From contig CALBPU010000109.1 of the NCBI GenBank assembly GCA_937899395.1, forward strand, positions 1 to 13,670: a stretch of 13,670 bases of DNA, written 5' to 3'. A program made the position numbers and the translations under genes. Source of the stretch: an uncultured Fretibacterium sp. (GTDB taxonomy: Bacteria > Synergistota > Synergistia > Synergistales > Aminobacteriaceae). Position 1 is the stretch's first letter. Each line of letters opens with the position of its first letter. The notes under the pieces are model-generated. The model did no database searches, was not told where the DNA came from, and saw only the letters and a program-made list of their open reading frames with translations. Shown one piece after another: positions 7,307 through 13,670 of the stretch.

Positions 7307-7368
7307 AAATTTTTCGCTTTCAGAATTTGTTTACAGGCGTAAAAAATTTTAGAGGAGTGAAAAATTTT
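7307..7368 (+). promoter_or_regulatory. Expression platform of the TPP riboswitch with the thiM ribosome-binding site
   Basis: AAATTTTTCGC (7307-7317) can pair imperfectly with GCGTAAAAAATTT (7337-7349). Alternatively the self-complementary AAAATTTT at 7343-7350 can pair with the same word at 7361-7368, placing the Shine-Dalgarno AGAGGAG (7351-7357) in the loop and closing over the TTG start codon. The two pairings share bases and exclude each other, as expected for a switch. No clear G+C-rich terminator is seen, so control at the level of translation is more likely. The mechanism is inferred. Confidence 0.45.
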
Positions 7369-8188
7369 GTTAGGATTATATCTTGAAAACGTCAGAAAAA
7401 AATCGCCGCTTGTCCATAACATCACAAATTACGTTACTGTAAACGATGTCGCTAATGTTTTGTTAGCTTGCGGAGGAAGTCCCATAATGGCCGATGAACC
7501 TGATGACGCTGTTGAAATCACGGCAATCTGTAACGGCCTTAATATTAATATCGGCACTCTTAATTCACGAACTATTGAGAGCATGTTTAAGGCCGGGAAA
7601 AAAGCTCAGGAACTCGGACATGTAATTTTGCTCGACCCTGTAGGAGCAGGAGCAAGCACTCTAAGAACAACAACAGCATTAAATTTGATGAAGGAAATAA
7701 AATTTGATGTAATTCGAGGCAATGCTTCGGAGATTAAGACGCTTGTTTTAGGTTCGGGAACTACTCACGGAGTTGATGCTGACATGGCCGACGCTGTAAA
7801 TGATAATAATCTCGATTTCATGATTAAATTCGTTAAAGACTTCTCTAAAACTTCAGGAGCTGTTATAGCATTAACAGGAGCGATTGATTTAGTTGCTGAT
7901 AGTGAAAGATGTTTCGTTATTCGTAACGGCCGTCCTGAAATGGGAAAAATTACAGGAACAGGTTGTCAGTTATCAGGAATGATGACGGCATTTGTTGTTG
8001 CAAATCCCGACAAAAAACTCGAAGCCGCTGCTGCGTCAGTATGTGCAATGGGCTTAGCAGGCGAAATCGGATTTAATAATTTGAAATCTGATGAAGGAAA
8101 TTCAACCTATCGAAACAAAATCATTGATGCAATTTATAACATGACGGGAAAAATTCTTGATGACGGAGCAAAATATGAAATTCGATAA
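7367..8188 (+). CDS. thiM: Hydroxyethylthiazole kinase ThiM
   Basis: ThiM phosphorylates 4-methyl-5-(2-hydroxyethyl)thiazole to the phosphate used by ThiE, a salvage step in the cytoplasm. The protein has 273 residues, the usual length, with a ribokinase-like fold. It shows the N-terminal signature PLVHNITNYVTVND (14-27), GGSPIMADEP (36-45), LLDPVGAGAS (88-97), GNASEI (118-123), and the anion-hole segment TGTGCQLSG with catalytic C200. The start is TTG at 7367, 9 bases after AGAGGAG; the protein N-terminus MLGLYLENVR is normal for the family. It is the first gene of the thiamine operon, directly under the TPP riboswitch, and overlaps thiE by 14 bp. Confidence 0.97.
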   Translation: MLGLYLENVRKKSPLVHNITNYVTVNDVANVLLACGGSPIMADEPDDAVEITAICNGLNINIGTLNSRTIESMFKAGKKAQELGHVILLDPVGAGASTLRTTTALNLMKEIKFDVIRGNASEIKTLVLGSGTTHGVDADMADAVNDNNLDFMIKFVKDFSKTSGAVIALTGAIDLVADSERCFVIRNGRPEMGKITGTGCQLSGMMTAFVVANPDKKLEAAAASVCAMGLAGEIGFNNLKSDEGNSTYRNKIIDAIYNMTGKILDDGAKYEIR

Positions 8189-8819
8189 ACATGATTTAAT
8201 TCTTTATGCCGTTACGGATCGAACATGGTTAAACGGTCGAAGGCTTTACGATGATGTTAAAGAGGCAATAGAGGGCGGAGCGTCATTAATTCAGTTGCGC
8301 GAAAAAAATTTAACTCATGAGGAATTTAAGATTGAGGCACGCGAAATTCAAAAACTCTGCAAAAATTTCAAAGTTCCTTTCATTATTAATGATGATGTTG
8401 AATTAGCACTCGAAATTAACGCCGATGGAGTTCATGTAGGACAAAGCGATACGGAAGCAGGAAATGTCAGAGCGTTAATAGGTGATGAAAAAATTTTGGG
8501 AGTTTCGGTCGGAAATCCTGATGAAGCAATTTTAGCCGAGAAAAAAGGAGCAGATTATTTAGGAGCAGGAGCAGTATTTCCTACAGGCTCGAAATCCGAC
8601 GCAATAGAAGTTTCACACGATACCTTGAGAAAAATTTGTGCCTCCGTAAAAATTCCTGTTGTAGCAATCGGAGGAATTAGTTTGAAGAATATTCACGAAC
8701 TTGAAGGAAAGGGAATTTCAGGAGTAGCGGTTATAAGTGCGATATTTGCTGCTGAAAACATTAAAGCCGCTTCACAAAATTTGAGGGCATTATCGGAAAA
8801 ATTTTTCGGTCATGAATAA
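8175..8819 (+). CDS. thiE: Thiamine-phosphate synthase ThiE
   Basis: ThiE joins HMP-pyrophosphate and thiazole phosphate into thiamine monophosphate. It is a TIM-barrel protein of 214 residues from the start chosen here. Motifs in order: QLREKN (40-45), FIINDDVELAL (69-79), GVHVGQSD (85-92), the phosphate- and pyrophosphate-binding GAGAVFPTGSKSDA (130-143), and VAIGGI (163-168). An in-frame ATG pair at 8157 would add six residues. I prefer 8175 because GGAG lies 6 bases before it and because MKFDKHDLILYAVTD is the usual N-terminal layout. It overlaps thiM by 14 bp and the next gene by 8 bp. All catalytic landmarks are present. Confidence 0.96.
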   Translation: MKFDKHDLILYAVTDRTWLNGRRLYDDVKEAIEGGASLIQLREKNLTHEEFKIEAREIQKLCKNFKVPFIINDDVELALEINADGVHVGQSDTEAGNVRALIGDEKILGVSVGNPDEAILAEKKGADYLGAGAVFPTGSKSDAIEVSHDTLRKICASVKIPVVAIGGISLKNIHELEGKGISGVAVISAIFAAENIKAASQNLRALSEKFFGHE

Positions 8820-9387
8820 TTTTAATTTTAAGGGAGCAATCTTTGACGCTGACGGAACTTTGTTAAATTCGATGTATGTTTGGGAAGAATTGGGAGAGAG
8901 ATTTTTGAGAGGACTTAATATTGAACCTGAAAAAAATCTCTCCGAAGTTCTTTCTCAAATGAGCCTCAATGAAAGCTCAATTTATCTCATGAATAAATAT
9001 TCTCTTAAAATGAAACCTGACGAAATTATTGAAGGTATATTGAAAATTATAGAGGATTTTTATTTTTACGAGGTTGAATTAATGCCCGGCGTGAAAAATT
9101 TTCTCGAAACTCTAAGCATGAAAAAAATTCCTATGGTTATAGCTACGTCAGGAGACAGAAAATTATTAGACGCTGCATTAAAACGCAACGGCATTGAAAA
9201 ATATTTCGCAAAAATATTTACATGTGATGAACTCGACACTACAAAACGAGAAGCAAAAATTTTCATTACATGTTCAAAATATTTAGGATTGAAACCGAAT
9301 GAAACAGCAGTATTTGAGGACGCTGAATTTGCTCTTGAAACAGCAAAGGACGCAGGATTTATAACATTTAAGGAGACGTTTATATAA
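8812..9387 (+). CDS. HAD-family phosphatase of the thiamine operon, candidate thiamine-phosphate phosphatase
   Basis: This is a haloacid-dehalogenase-type phosphatase of 191 residues with a small helical cap. Motif I is FDADGTLLNS, with nucleophile D12 and acid/base D14. The cap covers about 18-88. Motif II is ATSG (T112/S113). A lysine of motif III lies in TKREAK (144-149). Motif IV is FEDAEFALETAKDAG, with E169/D170 for magnesium. The family is broad, so the substrate cannot be read from sequence. Context is telling: it overlaps thiE by 8 bp and thiD by 1 bp, and the operon ends in a thiamine pyrophosphokinase that needs free thiamine. A role in removing phosphate from thiamine phosphate is a sound inference. 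Clean-up of other phosphorylated intermediates, or a general housekeeping role, is the alternative. Confidence 0.85.
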   Translation: MNNFNFKGAIFDADGTLLNSMYVWEELGERFLRGLNIEPEKNLSEVLSQMSLNESSIYLMNKYSLKMKPDEIIEGILKIIEDFYFYEVELMPGVKNFLETLSMKKIPMVIATSGDRKLLDAALKRNGIEKYFAKIFTCDELDTTKREAKIFITCSKYLGLKPNETAVFEDAEFALETAKDAGFITFKETFI

Positions 9388-10187
9388 TGAAAACAGCTTT
9401 AACAATCGCAGGCAGTGATTCTTCAGGCGGAGCAGGAATACAGGCCGATATAAAAACAATGACGATGAACGGTGTATATGCTATGAGTGCAATAACGGCT
9501 CTTACGGCACAAAACACTACAGGAGTTACGGGAATTTTAGAATCAACTCCGGAATTTTTGAAGCAGCAGCTTGACGCAATATTTACGGATATTTTTCCTG
9601 ATGCCGTGAAAATCGGAATGGTCTCAAGCTCAAAATTAATTCACGAAATTTCAGAGGCATTGAAATTTTACGGCGCAAAAAATATCGTTGTTGATCCTGT
9701 AATGGTATCGACAAGCGGTTCAAGGCTCATAAACGAGGACGCTGTTGAAACTCTGACGAAGGAACTTTTACCGTTATCAATTCTCGCAACACCCAACATT
9801 CCTGAGGCAGAAATTTTATCGGGCATTAAAATTAACAATCGTGATGATATGTTAAAGGCTGCTGAAAAAATCAACACTGATTTTGGCTGTTCAGTATTAG
9901 TTAAGGGCGGCCATGATGTTAATGACGCTAACGATTTGTTATGTTCAGGGAAAAACAATTTCAAGTGGTTCAACGGAAAAAGAATTGCTACAAGAAACAC
10001 TCACGGAACAGGCTGCACACTTTCAAGCGCAATAGCTTCAAATTTGGCGAAAGGATTTTCACTTGAAGATTCGGTTGAACGAGCAAAGGAATATATTTCG
10101 GGAGCATTAGGAGCTATGTTGGATTTAGGAAAGGGCTGCGGGCCTATGAAGCATAATTTTAATCTTTCGGGGAAATTTGCAGAATAA
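9387..10187 (+). CDS. thiD: Hydroxymethylpyrimidine/phosphomethylpyrimidine kinase ThiD
   Basis: ThiD phosphorylates HMP to HMP-phosphate and then to HMP-pyrophosphate, the second substrate of ThiE. The 266-residue protein is a ribokinase-fold enzyme of normal length. It has the N-terminal substrate motif TIAGSDSSGGAGIQADIKT (6-24), MSAITALTAQNT (33-44), VVDPVMVSTSG (101-111), TPNIPEAEIL (135-144), and the C-terminal NTHGTGCTLSSA with C210 in the anion hole. Its ATG shares one base with the TAA stop of the HAD gene, a sign of coupled translation. No ThiE or TenA domain is fused to it. It can serve salvage of HMP as well as de novo synthesis, but no thiC is seen here. Confidence 0.96.
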   Translation: MKTALTIAGSDSSGGAGIQADIKTMTMNGVYAMSAITALTAQNTTGVTGILESTPEFLKQQLDAIFTDIFPDAVKIGMVSSSKLIHEISEALKFYGAKNIVVDPVMVSTSGSRLINEDAVETLTKELLPLSILATPNIPEAEILSGIKINNRDDMLKAAEKINTDFGCSVLVKGGHDVNDANDLLCSGKNNFKWFNGKRIATRNTHGTGCTLSSAIASNLAKGFSLEDSVERAKEYISGALGAMLDLGKGCGPMKHNFNLSGKFAE

Positions 10188-10189
10188 AA

Positions 10190-10822
10190 ATGAATAGATG
10201 TGTTATCGTCGGAGGAGCTGAAATAAAAAATTACGAGTTAATGAAAAATTATTTCAGCCCTAATGATTTTTTTATATATTGCGATTGCGGATTGAAGCAC
10301 GAAAAAAATTTTGGAGTTTCACCTGATTTAGTAATAGGTGATTTTGATTCTTATACTCAACCTAAAAATTTTAATAACGTTATTGTTTTGCCGTGTGTTA
10401 AAGATGACACGGACACGATTTTCGCAGTTAAAGAGGGAATTAAAAGAGGCTTTGAAGAATTTTTATTAGTTGGAGTAACGGGAGGACGACAGGATCATAA
10501 TCTTGGAAATATATACGCTCTTTTAATGCTGGCGATGAAAAATAAGAAGGCATTAATAATTGATGACTATTCCGAAATAAAAATCATTAAGCCTAACGAG
10601 ACCGAAAAAATAAAATTCGGCTGGAAATTTTTTTCATTGATAAATATTTCAGGAACAGCGAAGGGAATTACTATTAAGAATGCGAAATATAATCTTGAAG
10701 ACGCTGAAATAACACCCGAATTTCAATACGGAATAAGCAACGAAGTTTTAAGCTCTGAAAAAGACGCTGAAGTTTTTTTGAAGGAAGGATATTTGCTGTT
10801 AGTATGTGTGAGGAATTATTAA
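10190..10822 (+). CDS. thiN: Thiamine pyrophosphokinase (ThiN/TPK family)
   Basis: This enzyme transfers pyrophosphate from ATP to free thiamine, giving the cofactor TPP. The protein has 210 residues, normal for bacterial members. The catalytic domain (about 1-130) shows VGGAE (7-11), DCGL (32-35), PDLVIGDFDS (45-54), DDTDT (72-76) and TGGRQDHNLGNI (97-108), all hallmarks of the family. The C-terminal beta domain (about 135-210) forms the thiamine-binding side and looks complete, ending in EGYLLLVCV. It starts 2 bp after thiD. Because it acts on thiamine and not on thiamine phosphate, the operon needs a phosphatase between ThiE and this step; see the HAD gene. It is the last intact gene of the operon. 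Confidence 0.95.
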   Translation: MNRCVIVGGAEIKNYELMKNYFSPNDFFIYCDCGLKHEKNFGVSPDLVIGDFDSYTQPKNFNNVIVLPCVKDDTDTIFAVKEGIKRGFEEFLLVGVTGGRQDHNLGNIYALLMLAMKNKKALIIDDYSEIKIIKPNETEKIKFGWKFFSLINISGTAKGITIKNAKYNLEDAEITPEFQYGISNEVLSSEKDAEVFLKEGYLLLVCVRNY

Positions 10823-10827
10823 GTAGT

Positions 10828-11033
10828 GAGAGCTACTATACTAAATCGCAAAAAAACTTTACACTTCACCCCGTGCAATAGGAGGTGCTGTAGGGCGCAA
10901 CGATATTTCAATAATAGTTCCCTGTCATCGAGTGCTCGGTTCAAACGGAGATTTAACAGGTTATTCAGCAGGCCTCGAAAGAAAAAAGAAACTTTTAACG
11001 CTCGAAGCCATGACACCTGATTATCTATCTTAA
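10828..11033 (+). pseudogene. ogt: Remnant of O6-alkylguanine-DNA alkyltransferase (ogt), C-terminal part only
   Basis: The intact protein repairs O6-alkylguanine by moving the alkyl group to its own cysteine. Here, from 10845 to the TAA at 11031-11033, the frame reads IAKKLYTSPRAIGG, then AVGRNDISIIVPCHRVLG, then SNGDLTGYSAGLERKKKLL. This is a clear match to the DNA-binding and active-site half, with the nucleophile motif PCHRV kept. A stop (TAA, 10842-10844) precedes it in frame. Just before that, in another frame, 10831-10842 reads SYYT, fitting the usual SYG that comes before IAKK, so one base appears lost near 10843. The N-terminal half is missing, and the remnant begins within a few bases of the thiN stop. 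No start or ribosome site is seen. A truncated peptide with function is unlikely. Confidence 0.8.
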
Positions 11034-11582
11034 AGGATTAACATTTGAAACTTGAGATTGTCCGTTTATGCTCATATTAGGATAATTTTCCTCGATAAAG
11101 CGTTTTACATCATCAAAAGTTATCGAGGGAGTTCGCATGTCCTTAAAGAGTTTCGCTAATACAGGCACTACTCCTGCCAATGTTATCGCCAAAGTTAATA
11201 AGCCCAATCCCCAATATACAACAGTTTCAAGGACATCAATTTTATATTCAAGCCCGTCGATTCGTCCGTTTAAGGCATCAATCCTCCCGTTTAAGGCGTC
11301 GATTCTTCCGCTCAAAACATTAATGCGCTCGCTTAATTCTGCTCTGGTTTTTATAAGCTCATTACGTACATCATTAACTTCTTTACGTACATCTTCGATT
11401 TCGCCGTGAAGTTTGTTATACAGTTGCTCATTCATTAAACGAATCTCAGACATAAAAGCGTCCATTTTAGCCTCAAATACATCACGCCTCAAATAAATTT
11501 CATGATCATCAGAAACTGCTCCAAATGAAATCGACGCTGATATAAAAATCAATATTGCTGCAAAAAATATTTTTCTCGTCAT
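11025..11582 (-). CDS. Predicted exported, membrane-anchored coiled-coil protein of unknown function
   Basis: I do not recognise a family. The 185 residues show a signal peptide or N-terminal anchor (1-21, MTRK followed by a hydrophobic run ending SISFGA). A charged helical region follows (about 30-118) and looks like a long coiled coil. It contains three consecutive heptads GRIDALN/GRIDALN/GRIDGLE (92-112). A strong hydrophobic segment (121-145) leads to a short polar tail. The layout suggests a trimeric or dimeric stalk held at the membrane, with function unknown. ATG at 11582 follows AAGGGG by 8 bases, and an extended -10 promoter lies upstream. It is convergent with the thiamine operon; its last 9 bases overlap the ogt remnant. 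It is divergent from the aminotransferase gene. Confidence 0.85.
   Translation of the reverse strand: MTRKIFFAAILIFISASISFGAVSDDHEIYLRRDVFEAKMDAFMSEIRLMNEQLYNKLHGEIEDVRKEVNDVRNELIKTRAELSERINVLSGRIDALNGRIDALNGRIDGLEYKIDVLETVVYWGLGLLTLAITLAGVVPVLAKLFKDMRTPSITFDDVKRFIEENYPNMSINGQSQVSNVNPLR
11247..11309 (-). repeat. Three tandem 21-bp units inside the coiled-coil gene
   Basis: Residues 92-112 are encoded by three adjacent 21-bp units (one heptad each). The middle two differ at only a few positions, for example AAGGCGTCGATTCTTCC versus AAGGCATCAATCCTCCC on the plus strand. The phase is exactly seven codons, so gain or loss of a unit would keep the frame and the coiled-coil register. Confidence 0.8.
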
Positions 11583-11605
11583 TTTTATATCCCCTTTTTG
11601 AAAAT

Positions 11606-11614
11606 ATTATAACA
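11606..11614 (-). promoter_or_regulatory. Extended -10 promoter of the coiled-coil gene
   Basis: The minus strand reads TGTTATAAT, a full extended -10 element, 24-32 bases before the ATG at 11582. The -35 position (AATAAT with a 17-base spacer) is poor, which extended -10 promoters tolerate. The leader would be short, about 18 bases. Confidence 0.5.
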
Positions 11615-11622
11615 ATAAAATA

Positions 11623-11651
11623 TTGCAAATTATTTTAATTGAAATTAAAAT
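11623..11651 (+). promoter_or_regulatory. Promoter of the aminotransferase gene
   Basis: TTGCAA (11623-11628), a 17-base spacer and TAAAAT (11646-11651) match the sigma-70 consensus at four and five of six positions. Transcription would start near 11658, about 42 bases before the ATG. It is divergent from the coiled-coil gene promoter. Confidence 0.5.
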
Positions 11652-11699
11652 TTTCCCGTAAAATATTATTTACTTGAAGAAAGGATTTGAAATTTTATT

Positions 11700-12878
11700 A
11701 TGCCAAAACTCAGCGACAGAGTAGGCACCTTCACAGACTCCGTTATCCGCCGCATGACAAGAATATGCAACAAATACGGAGCAATTAATTTATCGCAGGG
11801 ATTTCCTAACTGGGAACCTCCGAAAGAAATGTTGGACTCACTTGCAAAAACCGCTTACACAGGCCCTCATCAGTATGCTATAACATTCGGAGCTAAAAAT
11901 TTCCGTGAAGCAATTTGTGCCAAACAAAGCAAAGCTATCGGACGTGAAATAAACCCCGAAAAAGAAATCGTAATCACATGCGGAAGTACTGAATCAATGA
12001 TGTGTGCAATGATGACGATATGCAATCCGGGCGATAAAGTTTTAGTTTTTTCACCGTTCTATGAAAATTATGGAGCTGATGCAATTCTTTCGGGAGCTTC
12101 ACCGATTTATGTTCCGTTAGTTCCTCCGACTTATGATTATGATATTAATATCATCGAGAACGGATTTAAGGCAGGAGCAAAAGCTATTGTCATTTGTAAC
12201 CCCTCTAACCCTTGCGGAAAAGTTTTCACTGAAAAAGAACTCACCGAAATCGGACAACTTGCTTTGAAATATGACGCTTATATAATCACTGATGAAGTTT
12301 ACGAACACATAGTCTTTGATCCTTATAAGCATGTTTATGCTTCAGGATTACCGGGAATGTTTGACCACGTTATAACTTGCAATTCATTATCGAAAACATA
12401 TTCGATAACAGGCTGGCGTTTGGGATATTTAATCGGCTCCGAGGAAGTTGTAGAAGGAGCAAGAAAGGTTCATGACTTTTTGACGGTCGGAGCTGCGGCA
12501 CCTTTACAGGAAGCTGCAACACAGGCTTTATATCTTCCCGAAAGCTATTATGAAGAACTCAAAGAGAAATACACACGAAAGCGCAACAGATTTCTTGAAG
12601 GTCTCGATGAAGCAGGACTGAAGCACAATATCCCTCAAGGTTCGTATTTTGTAATGGTTGACATTTCAAATTTCCTTGAACTTCCTCAGTTCAAAAACTT
12701 CAGCGACTTGGAATTTTGCGAATGGGTCATTAAAAATATCGGTGTTGCAGCAGTACCCGGTTCAAGTTTCTTTAGAGAGCCTATCAACAACTTAATCAGA
12801 TTCCATTTTGCCAGAACAGAGGACGTTCTCGAAGAAGCTATTAAGCGCTTGAAGAAAATGGCAGAGCTTTTGAAATAA
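11700..12878 (+). CDS. Class I/II pyridoxal-phosphate aminotransferase (aspartate aminotransferase-like)
   Basis: This is a fold-type I PLP enzyme of 392 residues, normal for subgroup I-gamma aminotransferases that use amino acids and 2-oxo acids. The N-terminal NLSQGFPNWEPP (30-41) is the usual substrate lid. STES (96-99) binds the cofactor phosphate. CNPSNPCGKVF (166-176) has the conserved N170, ITDEVYEHI has the ring-nitrogen D198, and SLSKTYSITGWRLGY has the Schiff-base K232. The conserved C-terminal arginine for the substrate carboxylate is in NLIRFHFART. The opening and the GFPNWEPP motif lean towards the kynurenine/methionine-type branch, but substrate cannot be fixed from sequence. 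The ATG lies 14 bases after AAGAAAGGA, a long spacing. mnmA follows 12 bp after the stop, so the two are probably co-transcribed. Confidence 0.9.
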   Translation: MPKLSDRVGTFTDSVIRRMTRICNKYGAINLSQGFPNWEPPKEMLDSLAKTAYTGPHQYAITFGAKNFREAICAKQSKAIGREINPEKEIVITCGSTESMMCAMMTICNPGDKVLVFSPFYENYGADAILSGASPIYVPLVPPTYDYDINIIENGFKAGAKAIVICNPSNPCGKVFTEKELTEIGQLALKYDAYIITDEVYEHIVFDPYKHVYASGLPGMFDHVITCNSLSKTYSITGWRLGYLIGSEEVVEGARKVHDFLTVGAAAPLQEAATQALYLPESYYEELKEKYTRKRNRFLEGLDEAGLKHNIPQGSYFVMVDISNFLELPQFKNFSDLEFCEWVIKNIGVAAVPGSSFFREPINNLIRFHFARTEDVLEEAIKRLKKMAELLK

Positions 12879-12890
12879 CGGAAAAAATTC

Positions 12891-13670
12891 ATGAGCATAT
12901 TAATCGCAATGAGCGGGGGCGTAGACAGCAGCGTCTCCGCTTATTTAATGACGCAGAAATATAAAATCTGCAAAGGCGCAACGATGTTGTTATCAAGTTA
13001 TTCACAGAATAATGTTTCAGATTTCAAAGCCGTATGTGAGAGATTAAAAATTCCTTATGAGGTTTTGAATTTCGTTAATGATTTTGGGGATAACGTCATA
13101 AAAAAATTTGTAAAAGTTTACGAGAGCGGCGGAACTCCTAATCCATGTGTGGATTGTAACAGGACAATGAAATTCGGAAAATTTTTACAGCACGCAAAAA
13201 ATATCGGTCTTGAAAAAATCGCTACAGGACATTATGCGAAAATCGAACGTGAAAATTCAGGCAGATATTTATTAAGGAAAGGAGAAGATTTAACGAGGGA
13301 TCAAAGTTATGTGTTGTACATGCTGACGCAGGAGCAGTTAAAATGTGTTGAATTTCCTTTAGGTTCAATGAAAAAATCAGAAGTTCGTGAGTTAGCAGCC
13401 GAATTAAAATTTGTGAATGCTCAAAGACATGATTCGCAGGATATATGCTTTGTACCTGACGGAGATTATGCTGGCTTCATTGAAAATTACACAGGCAAAA
13501 AATATCCTTCGGGAAATTTCATTGACACATCGGGGAAAATTTTGGGCACTCATAAAGGAATAATACATTACACTGAAGGCCAGCGTAAAGGCTTGGGAGT
13601 TGCTGCCAAAACCCGTTTATATATTTCCGAAATAAACCCTTCAAATAATACAATAACATTATCATCAGGG
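12891..13670 (+). CDS. mnmA: tRNA-specific 2-thiouridylase MnmA, N-terminal 260 residues, cut by the window edge
   Basis: MnmA puts sulphur on U34 of tRNAs for Lys, Glu and Gln, using ATP and a persulphide relay. Seen here: the PP-loop SGGVDSS (8-14), GGTPNPCVDCNRTMKFG (80-96) with catalytic C89 (C86 is also present), TGHYAKI (112-118), DQSYVLYMLTQEQL (137-150), and DSQDICFVPDGDY (181-193) with the second catalytic C186. The start of the central domain, with HYTEGQRKGLG, is also present. The frame is open to the last base; about 90-100 C-terminal residues are missing from the window. The segment after the PP-loop is shorter than in the E. coli protein. The start is ATG at 12891 with a weak ribosome site, 12 bp after the aminotransferase stop. 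Confidence 0.96.
   Translation, partial: MSILIAMSGGVDSSVSAYLMTQKYKICKGATMLLSSYSQNNVSDFKAVCERLKIPYEVLNFVNDFGDNVIKKFVKVYESGGTPNPCVDCNRTMKFGKFLQHAKNIGLEKIATGHYAKIERENSGRYLLRKGEDLTRDQSYVLYMLTQEQLKCVEFPLGSMKKSEVRELAAELKFVNAQRHDSQDICFVPDGDYAGFIENYTGKKYPSGNFIDTSGKILGTHKGIIHYTEGQRKGLGVAAKTRLYISEINPSNNTITLSSG

Noticed and set aside
8157..8174. Upstream ATG pair as the start of thiE
   Set aside because: The later ATG at 8175 has GGAG at 6 bases and gives the usual N-terminus; the upstream codons are better explained as the end of thiM.
9668..10000. Open frame on the minus strand inside thiD
   Set aside because: It is wholly antisense to conserved thiD sequence and has no domain or ribosome site of note.
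10822..10837. AGTAG/CTACT inverted repeat after thiN as an operon terminator
   Set aside because: The stem is only 5 bp and no T-run follows; it lies at the edge of the ogt remnant.
10819..11020. Two short open frames (one on each strand) between thiN and the coiled-coil gene
   Set aside because: Both are off-frame readings of the ogt remnant, whose own frame gives an unmistakable alkyltransferase sequence.
11137..11409. Open frame on the plus strand opposite the coiled-coil gene
   Set aside because: Its repeated SILPFKA peptide is simply the reverse reading of the 21-bp heptad repeats.

Overview
The window looks like part of the chromosome of a low-GC, motile, flagellated bacterium. My best guess is a member of Synergistota; a clostridial Firmicute is the main alternative. 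This rests on the flhA-flhF-flhG-cheB-cheA gene order, the Shine-Dalgarno-dependent UUG starts, and the style of the MnmA and Ogt-like sequences. It is an inference, not something the sequence proves.

Layout. (1) Positions 1-6665, all on the minus strand: a flagellar/chemotaxis operon read in the order flhA (export gate), flhF (SRP-type GTPase), flhG (MinD-type ATPase), cheB (methylesterase), cheA (histidine kinase, cut by the window edge). Spacing is tight (9 bp gap, 20 bp overlap, 119 bp gap, 27 bp gap). (2) Positions 6666-6853: a spacer with a terminator-like hairpin for cspA and a single 27-nt element shaped like a type I-E CRISPR repeat, with no second copy. (3) Positions 6854-7057, minus strand: cspA, a cold-shock protein with a structured leader. 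(4) Positions 7139-7366: a divergent promoter region, then a TPP riboswitch on the plus strand. (5) Positions 7367-10822, plus strand: a riboswitch-controlled thiamine operon, thiM, thiE, a HAD phosphatase, thiD and thiN, with overlaps or gaps of 14, 8, 1 and 2 bp. (6) Positions 10828-11033: the C-terminal remnant of an O6-alkylguanine-DNA alkyltransferase (ogt), lacking its N-terminal half and apparently frameshifted. (7) Positions 11025-11582, minus strand: an unrecognised secreted or membrane-anchored coiled-coil protein with a 3 x 21-bp internal repeat. (8) Positions 11700-12878, plus strand: a class I PLP aminotransferase, followed 12 bp later by mnmA (tRNA 2-thiouridylase), which runs off the right edge.

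How the genes work together. The flagellar genes set up flagellar placement and number (FlhF/FlhG), protein export (FlhA) and chemotactic signalling and adaptation (CheA/CheB). The thiamine operon can phosphorylate salvaged thiazole (ThiM) and pyrimidine (ThiD), join them into thiamine phosphate (ThiE) and make TPP. ThiN uses free thiamine, not thiamine phosphate. The HAD phosphatase placed between ThiE and ThiD is therefore a good candidate for the missing dephosphorylation step, giving a ThiL-independent route. No de novo genes (thiC, thiG and so on) are present here.

I found no clearly new multi-gene defence or mobile system. The items most worth checking are the solitary CRISPR-repeat-like element beside cspA, the HAD enzyme of the thiamine operon, the displaced Shine-Dalgarno sequence upstream of cheB, and the ogt fossil.
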